In this document: piece after piece, positions 33,829 to 44,036 of the stretch
Layout: the number at the start of each line of letters is the position of its first letter
Numbering within the stretch: position 1 is the stretch's first letter
NCBI GenBank assembly: GCA_021186555.1
Contig: JAJKFL010000042.1
Coordinates: 48,032,980-48,096,979 of the forward strand
DNA length: 64,000 nt
From: Reticulitermes speratus
Lineage: Eukaryota; Arthropoda; Insecta; Blattodea; Rhinotermitidae
Direction of reading: 5' to 3'
Translations under genes and position numbers: made by a program
Notes under the pieces: generated by a model
What the model saw: only the letters and a program-made list of their open reading frames with translations
The model's database searches: none
What the model was told of the DNA's origin: nothing

Positions 33829-35728
33829 CCTGCGGTAAGATATAGTGGGGGTAAGATATAGTGGGGGTAAGATATAGTGGGGGTAAGATATAGTGGGGGT
33901 AAGATATAGTGGGGGTAAGATATAGTGGGGGAAAGATATAGTGGGGTAAGATATAGTGGGGGTAAGATATAGTGGGGGTAATATATAGTGGGGGAAAGAT
34001 ATAGTGGGGGTAAGATATAGTGGGGTAAGATATAGTGGGGGTAAGATATAGTGGGGGTAATATATAGTGGGGAAGATATAGTAGGGGTATAATATAGGGG
34101 GTAAGATATAGTGGGGGTAAGATATAGTGGGGGTAAGATATAGGGGGGTAAAGATTAGTGGGGGTAAGATAGTGGGAGATATAGTGGGGAGTAATGAAGT
34201 ATAGTGGGGGTAAGATATAGTGGGGGTAAGATATAGTGGGGGTAAGATATAGTGGGGGAAAGATATAGTGGGGTAAGATATAGTGGGGGTAAGATATAGT
34301 GGGGGTAATATATAGTGGGGGAAAGATATAGTGGGGGTAAGATATAGTGGGGTAAGATATAGTGGGGTAAGATATAGTGGGGGTAATATATAGTGGGGGA
34401 AAGATATAGTGGGGGTAGTATATAGAGGGGGTAAGATATAGTGGGGTAAGATATAGTGGGGGTAAGATATAGTGGGGTAAGATATAGTGGGGGTAAGATA
34501 TAGTGGGAGTAAGATATAGTGGGGGAAAGATATAGTGGGGTAAGATATAGTGGGGTAAGATATAGTGGGGGTAAGATATAGTGGGGGTAAGATATAGTGG
34601 GGGTAAGATATAGTGGGGGTAGTATATAGAGGGGGTAAGATATAGTGGGGTAAGATATAGTGGGGGTAAGATATAGTGGGGGTAAGATATAGTGGGGTAA
34701 GATATAGTGGGGGTAAGATATAGTGGGGGTAATATATAGTGGGGGAAAGATATAGTGGGGGTAGTATATAGAGGGGGTAAGATATAGTGGGGTAAGATAT
34801 AGTGGGGGTAAGATATAGTGGGGGTAAGATATAGTGGGGGAAAGATATAGTGGGGTAAGATATAGTGGGGGTAGTATATAGAGGGGGTAAGATATAGTGG
34901 GGTAAGATATAGTGGGGGTAAGATATAGTGGGGGTAAGATATAGTGGGGGTAAGATATAGTGGGGGTAAGATATAGTGGGGGTAAGATATAGTGGGGGTA
35001 GTATATAGAGGGGGTAAGATATAGTGGGGTAAGATATAGTGGGGGTAAGATATAGTGGGGCTAAGATATAGTGGGGGTAAGATATAGTGGGGGTAAGATA
35101 TAGTGGGGGTAGTATATAGAGGGGGTAAGATATAGTGGGGGTAAGATATAGTGGGGGTAAGATATAGTTGGGGTAAAATATAGTGGGGGTAAGATATAGT
35201 GGGGGTAAGATATAGTGGGGGTAATATATAGTGGGGGTAAGATATAGTGGGGGTAAGATATAGTGGGGGTAAGATATAGTGGTGGTAAGATATAGTGGGG
35301 GTAAGATATAGTGGGGGTAAGATATAGTGGGGGTAAGATATAGTGGGGGTAAGATATAGTGGGGGTAAGATATAGTGGGGTAAGATATAGTGGGGGTAAG
35401 ATATAGTGGGGGTAAGATATAGTGGGGGTAAGATATAGTGGGGGTAAGATATAGTGGGGTAAGATATAGTGGGGGTAAGATATAGTGGGGGTAAGATATA
35501 GTGGGGGTAAGATATAGTGGGGGTAAGATATAGTGGGGGTAAGATATAGTGGGGGTAAGATATAGTGGGGGTAAGATATAGTGGGGGTAAGATATAGTGG
35601 GGGTAAGATATAGTGGGGGTAAGATATAGTGGGGGTAAGATATAGTGGGGGTAGTATATAGAGGGGTTAAGATATAGTGGGGGTAAGATATAGTGGGGGT
35701 AAGATATAGTGGGGGTAAGATATAGTGT
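33829..35728 (+). repeat. 16-bp G-rich tandem array (about 118 copies)
   Basis: The unit GTGGGGGTAAGATATA repeats over 1.9 kb with variants GTGGGGTAAG (15 bp), GGGGAAAG, GGGGTAATATA and GGGGTAGTATATAGAG. The last variant recurs at intervals with the same neighbours, for example near 34620, 34760, 34870, 35000 and 35110. This indicates duplications of larger blocks. Every unit supplies a run of four or five G on the plus strand, so the strand could form G-quadruplexes. A ragged patch at 34080-34200 has lost bases. Confidence 0.96.
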
Positions 35729-36690
35729 CAGTCACTAATTCAGTTTTGTTAACATCGTTACGTCAATTGATACCGAATCCTTAGTTATCCCTTTTCACGT
35801 AATGCCTAATTAAAGCAGCAAGTTAGTACAACGACGTATCATATACTGGCACCACTTAACAACAAGATGCGACTTATATGTTAATTACATCGAAATCGCG
35901 CATTTTAAGTCGTTAATTCTGTCGTGGTACGAAGTTTGTACACCCCTGTTTGCACGTTTCGAATCTCTGTCACAAGTGTCAATAGTGTCGACAGGGAAGC
36001 ATTCTGAATGAGAGTCCTCGGGGCGTAGACCCCCGGTTCAAATGGTGTGTCTGAACACGCCATTATATAGGCATCTCATGTCTCGCATTGAAAAATTGGG
36101 GCGTCTTCTAACATCAGAAACCAATTATACGGACAGAGTGGCTTGAACTGGCACAGTGGTGTGGGATCGTATTTGACGATTCTGTTTCGCACGTTGTGTA
36201 CCCATAATGCCTTTAGTGGCCAAAGCCTATTTATCAGCCCTCCGTATTTCTTTGGTCCTGGTTTCATATATTTTCTCGAATGTCAGCTACCTAACTGAGT
36301 TTTCCTCAGACCTTCCACATAGTTGCAGTTGGATTTTCTCGCATTAACCCACGATCGCTTTCTTCCACATTATTCTCAATGGCCATCCAATCTTTTCACA
36401 CTCCGTGATTAGAGCAAGTTATGCCGTCACTAAATTAAAAAAAAAAAAATACGACGTCTTGGGTCTCACGACGTCAGCTACAAAGATTTCCGTCTTCTGG
36501 TATATGACGCCGAGTAGTCTGGCAGAAATTTCTGACGTTTCGGAAGAACTTGCTACCTCGTGGACATTACTGACGAAGGCATAAAGACGTTCATTCAGGG
36601 GACCTGAAGGGAATAGACTATTTGGAAGACCAAGACTATGTCAGTCGTTATTGAGACCAGGCTGCTGGCTGGACTTAGAGAAGCATCTCT
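35729..36690. other. Unassigned
   Basis: No gene supported. A B-box-like GGTTCAAATGG at about 36032 and a CGTTTCGG word at 36536 hint at decayed SINE and hairpin-motif remnants, neither clear enough to call. Confidence 0.3.
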
Positions 36691-36810
36691 TCTAAAACTC
36701 CAGACGGGGTAAAGAGGTTGGAGCTGACCAGTCACCGCGTCTAGTGCAGAGGTTACGAATAATTGGAGCTGTATCTCCACTCCTCCCACGCGCTTTATTT
36801 GCCTGCAAAT
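36691..36810 (+). mobile_element. SINE family 3, 3' part, decayed
   Basis: ACGGGGTAAAGAGGTTGGAG, GAGGTTACGAATAATTGGAG, CTGTATCTCCACTCCTCCC match the 3' half of the copy at 27241. Confidence 0.55.
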
Positions 36811-37062
36811 GATAACATTAATTGTAGATGAGCTTATGATTTTGAAATTGATCTAAAATAAATGGTGTTGGTGTTTGTGAACTGCTGTGATATGACCCAG
36901 TACGGGGAAAATGGCGGATTTTTGTGGATACGGCAATATTATTTCTTGTTCCTTACAAGACAGGTGTTTTGGTCAATTTATCGTCTACAAGATTATCAAC
37001 ATGACTTTAGTAGACACACGCGTTTATTGCGAAATAATTGCGCAATTGGTTTTAATGCTCCT

Positions 37063-37096
37063 ACATGTTTCGGCTGCAAAGCGCAGCCATCTTCAG
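37063..37096 (-). other. Hairpin motif copy 12 (best formed)
   Basis: Minus strand CTGAAGATGGCTGC, loop GCTTT, GCAGCCGAAACATGT. The six-base stem GGCTGC/GCAGCC is perfect and flush with CGAAAC. Confidence 0.72.
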
Positions 37097-37556
37097 TACA
37101 GTACATTTATTCATAGAGTGAACACCGAATATCTAAGTCTGGGATTTCCTCTCTACTATAAACTGGAGAGAAATTGTCTATAGTCAGATGTTTGGATTTT
37201 TAAATTTTATGTAATTGTAAAGCTTTACTTGTGTTATAATTGTAATACGATATTAGCAATACTATATATATATATATATATGGAATGACACTAAATTATA
37301 TACAGTGGAACCTCGAACTTCGAACGGTTTGATGTTCGAACAATTTGAAACTCGAACAAAAAATTCGAGGAAAATCCGGTTTTGAAACTCGAACAAAAAC
37401 TCGAAAGTCGAACAAAGAATCGCGTGGTCGTCACGTGGTCGCCTGCTCTCTCTGCTTGGTCCAGATGAAAGAAGGGTAATTCACCTTCCAGTGAGCAGTA
37501 ATATCCCTCCTACTGTTATTATTGATTGATTATTATACAATATTTTTATATATGTA

Positions 37557-38492
37557 CTAGGTGCGCCCAGAAAGTAATGCAACGCATTTTTTTTCTCGGC
37601 CCAATTTTGTTGGATAAAAATGATATTTTGCGTGCTGTATCTTTAAAATGTCCCGCGTTTATGCACATACGCGCAATGTTTCCCGCTGGATAGCAGCGCA
37701 GTAGTGAGCTTTCAAAATGGAGTCTGCAAGTGACGTGCGTTCTAAACAGAGAGCAGTAATTGAGTTTCTTTTGGCAGAAAACGAAACGAGTGAATCAATT
37801 CACAGGCGCTTAAGAAAGGTCTATGGAGACATGGCAGTGGATAAAAGCACCGTCAGCCGTTGGGCGAAGCGATTGGCGTTATCAGAACAAGGACGGGGCA
37901 GTTCCCTCAGCCGGCAAGATCATGGCGACAGTCTTTTGGGACTGTGAAGGAGTCATTCTCATAGACGTGTTGCCCAGTGGCCAAACGATCAACTCGGACG
38001 TCTATGTGGAAACACTGAAGAAGCTGAAGAAGCGTTTCCGGAGAGTTCGTTCCCATAAAGATGCGACAAAAGTGCTTCTTCAACACGACAATGCGAGGCC
38101 ACACACAAGTCTGCGTACCCGAGAGGCCATCACAAAACTTCAGTGGACTGTCCTGCCTCATCCACCGTACAGCCCGGATCTGGCTCCTTCCGACTACCAT
38201 CTTTTCGGTCCCTTGAAAGGTGCAATCCGCGGAAAGAGGTTTGAGGACGACGAGGAAGTCATTGCTGAAGTAAAGAGGTGGTTGCGACAGAGACCTGCAG
38301 AGTGGTACCGCGAAGGCATACAGGCTCTCGCATCTCGGTGGCGTAAGGCCAAAGATTTAGAAGGAGACTATGTTGAAAAATAGGTTTAGGTAGCCAAAGA
38401 TTCATGTAATGATGTGACATATTTGAAGTTTTAATAAAATCAATTGTGAATGAGAAAAAAAATGTGTTGCATTACTTTCTGGGCGCACCTAG
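37557..38492 (+). mobile_element. mariner element, internally deleted, nested insertion
   Basis: TIRs CTAGGTGCGCCCAGAAAGTA and its exact inverse at the right end. TA is duplicated at both sides (37555-37556 and 38493-38494). Length is 936 bp against about 1.3 kb for full-length mariners, because the transposase lost a central piece. It sits inside the pogo-like element at 37302-38724, so it is the younger insertion. Confidence 0.93.
37717..38383 (+). pseudogene. mariner (DD34D) transposase with central deletion
   Basis: The N-terminal part, from ATG 37717 (MESASDVRSKQRAVIEFLLA), has the mariner helix-turn-helix (VDKSTVSRWAKRL). At about 37895-37915 the frame shifts by a deletion joining it to PSAGKIMATVFWD. 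The C-terminal part keeps HDNARPH (second catalytic D) and SPDLAPSDYHLF (third D), with exactly 34 residues between the two aspartates. It ends at TAG 38381-38383. The deletion removes the region where family members carry the first catalytic D (the TGDE.W block), so no active enzyme can be made. The frames differ by one base between the parts. Confidence 0.92.
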
Positions 38493-38796
38493 TACTATTA
38501 TAAATAAAAGTTTTCAATTATTGAAATTAAATATACTTGTTTTATCATTATGATCTTTTGAAATGGGCACTTAAAATGTTTTATATTGGGTAAATTTTGG
38601 GGGTCTGGAACGGATTAATTCAATTTACATTATTTATTATGGGGAAATTTAACTCGAAAGTCGAACAACTTGAAAGTCGAACCGTCTCCTGGAACGGATT
38701 GTGTTCGAAGCTCGACGTTCCAGGTATATATAATTTAGCATTTATATCTGACAATGTGTATAGCACGCTGTCACATGTCTTCAACACTTGTTGCTC

Positions 38797-38830
38797 CTTG
38801 AAGATGGCTGCAGTTCGCAGCAGAAACATT
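38797..38830 (+). other. Hairpin motif copy 13
   Basis: CTTGAAGATGGCTGC, loop, GCAGCAGAAACATTT. The stem GCTGC/GCAGC is kept, but the base before GAAAC is A instead of C. Confidence 0.6.
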
Positions 38831-39136
38831 TAAAGGTAAAGGTAAAGCAATCCCATTACAGGCCTGGACAGGCCCTTAGGGTTCCAGGAGGTTGAGCTCA
38901 CAGATTTATAGACAATAGGCACATGAAGGTGGTAAGGTTGTCAGCCCTACGCACCGGCCGCCTTTACCCCCCAGGAAATATTTGGTACTCATTTCTGTTA
39001 GAGGCCAGTCGACCCCAGGGCCATAGTGCGACCGAAAGGTTTGATGTCAATAAAAATTCAATGACACCATCGGGAATCGAACCCGCGACCTTCCGGCTTG
39101 TAGCGCGGTGCCTCAAACAACTGCGTCACCGCGTAC
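38831..39136 (-). mobile_element. tRNA-derived SINE, family 2
   Basis: Minus strand: GCGGTGACGCAGTTGTTTGA head, B box GGGTTCGATTCCCGATGG, core GGGGGTAAAGGCGGCCGGTG and tail CCTTTACCTTTA. Full length. The tail hexamer is shared with family 3 at 12531, which suggests a common mobilising LINE. Confidence 0.88.
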
Positions 39137-39947
39137 AGAAACACGCAGGAGCAGTAAAACCAACTGTGTAACAAGTTGGTAATAAACGTGTGTGTATAGG
39201 ATAATTGCACGGAAAATGTACAATATTAAATATATGACTTCGCTAGTTGGACGATAATGTTTCCAGTTGGTCACGTCTTGTGAGGTTTGTATACGGTTGT
39301 TAGCGCCATTTTACATGAAATCGGCAGCGTTATTCTGTTATTTCAATGTTATTTTGTGAGGAATGATTGACACTTTCTGTAGCTCTGAAAGTGGCGTGTC
39401 TGGAAAAAAACAGAAAAGATTTTCAATTTTCAAAAAATACAATTCAAACAAAAATTGTACCTTCACCGGAAAAGAGCATTTTTCTTTAGGTAGTTCAGCC
39501 AGACAGATTGTACAGGATCTGTATAGTCCAATGAAAAATGAACACCGTCTGATGACACTGAATATCGAATAGATTTAGAAAAGGAGGAGGGCAGCCTTGA
39601 GCGGGGGGGGGTGGGGTGGGGGGGAGGGGAGGGGGGACAGAACAAGAGTCCTTGTTCGAAGTGACATGGTTTCAAGTGATTCATGAAAAATGCAGCCTGT
39701 AAAAAAAAAACGTTTTGAGCGAGGGTCGGTACATGAATTACAGCGGAGACAAACTTTTTTGCAGGGTAATGAAGCACGTCGTTAAACGTCGGACATGTCT
39801 CACGCTTGGTATAGCTATATACCGGATGTCTGTTGGGGCCCCCTTTGGCACTTTGCTTGGAGTTGTGGATGTCTGGATGTTGGGATGTTTGTAACGTAAC
39901 GTCGGAATGAATTCAGCTGAGTTTCATTTGCTTAGTTTTTTTTTTTA
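39137..39947. other. Unassigned; G tract at 39600-39637
   Basis: No gene recognised. The G tract (GGGGTGGGGTGGGGGG and similar) could form a quadruplex. The open frame at 39363-39572 has no recognisable domain. Confidence 0.35.
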
Positions 39948-40447
39948 GGCGCGTTCGCAAAATTGCGAAAAGAGACCATTAGTTTCGCGACGTCTGTCTG
40001 TCCGTACGAAAGAAACAATTCGGCTCCCACTGGACGTATTTTCATGAAATTCGGTATTTGAGTGTTTTCTCGAATATTTGTCGGTAAAATTCAAGTTTCA
40101 TTAAAATCTGACAAAATAACGGTACTTTACATGAAGACCTATGTACATTTATGACTAATATCTCGCTGAATTCTTCTTAGATGAGAAATGTTTTGACAAA
40201 ATTGTAGAGAAAATCAAAACACACATTTTATGTTCAATAACTTTTTTCCGAAAATCGTGCCGTTTATGAGATAATGTGGAAAAATATGGTAGAGCCGACA
40301 GGCCACAGATGACAATACAATACGGCGCATGCGTTTGCATGCTGGATAACTAAGGCTACAGACACACACTCAGAATATGTAATACTTATTTTTTTCCGCT
40401 GCAACTATTGTTACGCGAACGCGGCGTAATATGACGTTTATATCTAT
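39948..40447 (+). repeat. Dispersed 0.5-kb repeat, copy 2
   Basis: Starts GGCGCGTTCGCAAAATTGCG and ends near TTACGCGAACGCGGCG. The inner blocks GATGAGAAATGTTTTGAC, TTCCGAAAATCGTGCCG and GGCGCATGCG match the inverse of 13300-13805. The short inverted ends fit a TIR element, without proof. Confidence 0.75.
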
Positions 40448-40930
40448 ATTGCTTGTCTTGTTAAGGAACATAATCAGTTCTCCCAGTATGCCTCTGCTGA
40501 CGTCATAGTTCTAATGTAGTGTATCTTTGTCGTAGTTTAAGGGTCACAATCGATTTTTAGTTCGATATGTATACGTCATCTCTAATATTTTAAATGTATA
40601 CAGCATTTATTAAATTATTTCACTTACGGAGCGTGGGCTGCGCTACTTGCATATACAGGGTGTCCAACGTAAAGTTTAAGCCCTTTGTATAATCTCTGTT
40701 TTACCAGTATAATGCAACTTATGCTTGTTGAAGCAGGTTTTGGAAACGACCTCCACTGACTCTCAAAAGTTCTTGTCACCTGTCGAACAGATTATTAAAG
40801 ACTGTTTGAAGTTAAACGTCTAGAATTTGTCGAAATTACACGTTACTATAAAGTTTTTTTAAACTTCATCATCTGTTTTTCTGAATTATCTGCTGACAGT
40901 CGTGTTATTTTGAATATTATGTGGTCGTTC
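40448..40930. other. Unassigned; single mariner-style end at 40657
   Basis: TACAGGGTGTCCAACGTAAA at 40656 resembles a Tc1/mariner-type terminus, but no inverse partner is found. Confidence 0.35.
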
Positions 40931-41188
40931 GCCGATCCCAATGGCCGCGCGGTCTAAGGCGTGGGTCTGCGGCCGCTCGCTTGCTGGGATTGCGGGTTCG
41001 AATCCCGCCGCGTGCATGGATGTCTTTCTCTTGTGAGTGTTGTGTGTTGTCTGGTAGAGGTCTCTGCGACGGGATGATCACTCGTCCAGAGGAGTCCTAC
41101 CGAGTGTGGTGTGTCTGAGTGTGTCGTGAAGCCTTGATAATGAGGAGGCCTAGGCCCATAGGGGCTGTCGAGCCATTGAAAAAAAAAT
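40931..41188 (+). mobile_element. tRNA-derived SINE, family 1
   Basis: GCCGATCCCAATGGCCGCGC, A box GGTCTAAGGCGTGGG, B box GGTTCGAATCCCGCC, GATCACTCGTCCAGAGGAG, end GGGGCTGTCGAGCCATTG plus A tail. Full length. Confidence 0.92.
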
Positions 41189-41204
41189 GTGGCCGTTTAA
41201 GGAA

Positions 41205-41400
41205 CTGAAATCACGGCGAAAGCCCGGTTTTAATATCAGGCCAGTCAATGTGAGATTTGTGATTCTGAGACGGGTTTATTACGAGAGTTCGACTTTCCCT
41301 TTAGTATCGTTTCCACCATTGCTCCATACTCAAATATTTCGTTTGTCTATCATCAGCTTTCTGTAACCTCAGCTATTAACATCATCGTTAAATAAAACAC
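41205..41400 (+). mobile_element. SINE family 4-like, 5' decayed
   Basis: GTCAATGTGAGATTTGTGAT, CCACCATTGCTCCATACTC, CTGTAACCTCAGCTATTAAC. Order as in the copy at 22265. The head is lost. Confidence 0.6.
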
Positions 41401-41673
41401 GTCTCTTTCTGTGTTTCTGTCTCACACACGCACAATCACTGTCAAATCTTGTTCATGTTTATTATTATTATTATTATTATATTCAATTGAATTCAACGTT
41501 AATAAATACCCATTGATTGAATTATTGAATTGAATTGAATTATATGATTAGTGTATAAGCAAGACAATGTTTCTGAAAGATTCTGACAAAGGTGTATAAT
41601 ATAGAGAACCAATTGTCTTCTGAACTTTGTCCATCGTCCGGATAAAAGATTAAAATATAATACAAAAATCACG

Positions 41674-41708
41674 ACGTTTCGGAAGCTGTTTCGTCTCCCG
41701 TCTTCAGG
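41674..41708 (-). other. Hairpin motif copy 14
   Basis: Minus strand CCTGAAGACGGGAGAC, loop, GCTTCCGAAACGTCG. The arms pair only partly. The flank TTTGTCCATCGTCCGG is shared with copy 9. Confidence 0.5.
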
Positions 41709-41891
41709 TAATGAGAGGGGAGACACCTACTCAGATAGGTCCTTTAGACTAAGCTAATCTCAATCACTGGATTCAGTGATTGACAATTAGTTTTCAAGGC
41801 AATATTTGTGGTTATCATTCTCGTACCTTTTCCGTGGAAACGACACACAAAAGTGATCTATGTAACAAACACTTCTAACATTTTATTCCTA

Positions 41892-42073
41892 TACAAGTAG
41901 AGTCGAATCCACTTATAACGTCATGAAAGGTACTGAATGTTTTGTGTCGTTATAAACGAGTGTCGTTATAACCGAGGAGTATAATATTATGGCTATCAAT
42001 GACGAATTAATTGGTACCACAGAATATCTGACGTCGCATAAACCGATGTCGTTATAACCGGGTTCAACTGTTA
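41892..42073. mobile_element. Small TIR element (182 bp)
   Basis: Left ACAAGTAGAGTCGAATCC, then ACTTATAACGTC. Right end inverted ACAGTTGAACCCGGTTATAAC. Internal repeats of TGTCGTTATAA(A/C)CGA occur four times. TA at both flanks. The style is pogo/Tigger-like and it is non-coding. Confidence 0.65.
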
Positions 42074-42289
42074 TATGAAATGAAAAGGGCATGTTAGTAG
42101 AACACGTTTTAAACTATGATAACCGAAACCGTAAAGGAGAGGAAGGAAGGAAGGGGGACGGGAATGATGATAGGACAGACAAATAAGAAAGGTTTGTATA
42201 CGTAGATTAGAGAAGGGAAGTAAAGTTGGAATTGGCCATGTGCTAATTTACCTTCCAGCACATGAAGGAATATGTGAGAATGGAAACTT
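42074..42289. other. Unassigned
   Basis: A GGAAGGAAGGAAGG purine stretch at about 42140. Nothing else. Confidence 0.3.
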
Positions 42290-42447
42290 AGCTACTCAGT
42301 TTGTAACCTCGGCACTACAAAAGATGAGTGGTTGGCCAGCTTTACCTCTCGTACGAATTACTCGCGGGCAAAGAGCTCCCGCACATGTCCACTAGGAAGC
42401 TGTCAGGGCCTCAGTCACTAAACCAACTGAGCTATATGAACGGAGTA
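42290..42447 (-). mobile_element. SINE family 3-like, decayed
   Basis: On the minus strand A-box-like ATAGCTCAGTTGGTTTAGTG and the 3' body AGGTAAAGCTGGCCAACC, AGTGCCGAGGTTACAAA. The B box region is lost. Confidence 0.55.
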
Positions 42448-42831
42448 TATGTAATCAACGAAGGGACTTCGCGTTTAATTTTCGACGGGAATTAGATTAC
42501 TGTCGCTAAGTCTTCGTAATTCTGCTATGTTGTTGGCTTTGTGGTATGCTGTACATTACTGTAATTTTTGCAGGGTTATGTTGGGCTTCTGAATGTTTCG
42601 GTTCGTTTACCGCAGTGTTGGTAATTGGTAACGGTATGTGGGATTTGACAGAATGTCAGGGAGAGTTTCAGGATCAGCCTGTATCTAGCTTGACGCTCGA
42701 AACAGACGTGCTGTTGTTATCGTGACGCACGTCAAGTCCTGTTAGCGTCATAGTTGTCTGTTATACTCGCACGGTGTCTGTTGTCAGCCGCTGGTTGTTG
42801 GTTCAAGTTTCTTCAACTCAGCACGTTACAT

Positions 42832-42930
42832 GACAACACCCAAAGGTATTATGAGATGTGCTTCGTCGTCATACCAATATGTACGGTAGCCACGGTTGTT
42901 AAAGGGATACACAAATATTGTGGTAGTATT
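42832..42930 (+). repeat. Dispersed repeat, shared with 52618-52712
   Basis: ACAACACCCAAAGG ... ATACCAATATGTACGGTA ... GGTTGTTAAAGGGATAC. The other copy has GAACACCCAAAGCC ... TTACCAATATGTACGGTA ... TATTAAAGCGATGTGC. The homology is clear but short. Translated in one frame both give a PICTV.T..K peptide, probably through DNA identity, not coding. Confidence 0.55.
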
Positions 42931-43054
42931 TGGATCGGATTTGGATCCGCATTACAATTCTTCAGGTCTTAATTAAGGTAGAGCCTCAGTGTTCTTTGTT
43001 AAATGGGGCCAGCGAAAGACCCACGATTATTGGAATCAAGACCAACGGAATGTA

Positions 43055-43131
43055 CAGGGTATACACAAAAGAATGGTGCGGTTTCCCTTTATTCACCATT
43101 GAAGCCGCACCATTCTTTTGTGTATACCCTG
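43055..43131. mobile_element. Palindromic mariner remnant (77 bp)
   Basis: CAGGGTATACACAAAAGAAT, GGTGCGGTTTC, a short centre, and the full inverse ending ATACCCTG, flanked by TA. The arms match the outer TIR of the elements at 5944 and 55258. It is two TIR ends joined with nothing between. Confidence 0.9.
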
Positions 43132-43227
43132 TATTTTGTATGTAAAATGTCTATTTGGTTCCAAGACCTTGTGAAATGCCACTAATAGACATATAAAACA
43201 TCAGTTTTAAAACTTTCGCGGCGACAT
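43132..43227. other. Unassigned spacer
   Basis: Nothing recognised. Confidence 0.3.
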
Positions 43228-43410
43228 GATTCAATATAGTTTTCTCGGGCGCACAGCCGCGTCAATTCCTTTGAATACAACGTTTCGGGGACTAGCTCCG
43301 TCCCCATCCTCAGGCAAAACTGAGTATGGGGACGGAGCTAGTCCCCGAAACGTTGTATTCAAACGAATTGACGCGGCTGTGCGTCCGAGAAAACTATATT
43401 GAATATAAAA
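43228..43410. repeat. Long palindrome carrying hairpin motif copies 15 and 16 head to head
   Basis: Arms of about 90 bp. The left arm goes from TTCAATATAGTTTTCTCGGG to CATCCTCAGGCAAAA. The right arm is its inverse with few changes (CTGAGTATGGGGAC ... GTCCCCGAAACGTTG ... CCGAGAAAACTATATTGAA). Each arm contains its own CTGAG(G/T)ATGGGGAC / GTCCCCGAAACGTTG hairpin with a perfect six-base stem (43281-43314 minus, 43320-43354 plus). Confidence 0.85.
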
Positions 43411-44036
43411 CATCCTTAAGAAAGTTTAAACAGAATAAAATTTATTTTAATAATTACAACAATAATAATAAAAAACAGAAAAAAAAATCAGTATCACTTA
43501 ATGAAAGTCACAGCTTGTTTGAGCTGAGTGTGACCTGCGCAATAGCAGTATAGTGAGGGAAGCTCACCCGACAGCCACCTGCTTTCATTCCCGATTTGTC
43601 GGAACCAGTCACGAATGATCGAAACAGCGGTTTTAAAAAGAGGATATATATGTCCGAAATAATGATATTATTGCGAATTTTTTTTAACTATAACAAACCG
43701 ATCCAAAAAAGCACATAGAATCGAAATAAGTAAATAAAATTTTTAGAAACACTTCTAAACAAAAGCACTGGCTTTAAAACTCCTTATCCAACATTAAAAA
43801 TACAGAAAAAGTTCTAAGCCGAATATTACGCACGCAGTCCATCGTAGCTGTAAGTGTTTAGGCAAATCCTATTTCAAAAGGAAGATGTATTTTGAAAGTA
43901 TAGTATATGACTGTGTCGCCCAAAGCGGTTAGGTAAAGGGGGCCCAAACGTACAGCCTCTGTTAATTCCAAAGTCGTTAAATAAAGGTTTTACTGTACAG
44001 TCAGGCCGACACTTTACGTTTCTAGACCGTCTTTAA
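43411..44036. other. Unassigned; piece shared with 46100-46250
   Basis: CCAGTCACGAATGATCGAAAC at about 43607 resembles TCAGTCACGAAATATCGAAA at 46216. A TIR-like tail of a pogo-type family is possible. No gene. Confidence 0.35.

Larger units (their letters stand above)
37302..38724. mobile_element. pogo/Tigger-like element interrupted by a mariner
   Basis: Left end CAGTGGAACCTCGAACTTCG; right end inverted CTGGAACGTCGAGCTTCGAA. Both ends have subterminal repeats of the type ACTCGAAAGTCGAACAA, seen at about 37340-37420 and 38650-38700. Without the inserted mariner (936 bp) it would be about 490 bp, with no transposase. TA flanks the left end. It is a non-autonomous member. Confidence 0.8.
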
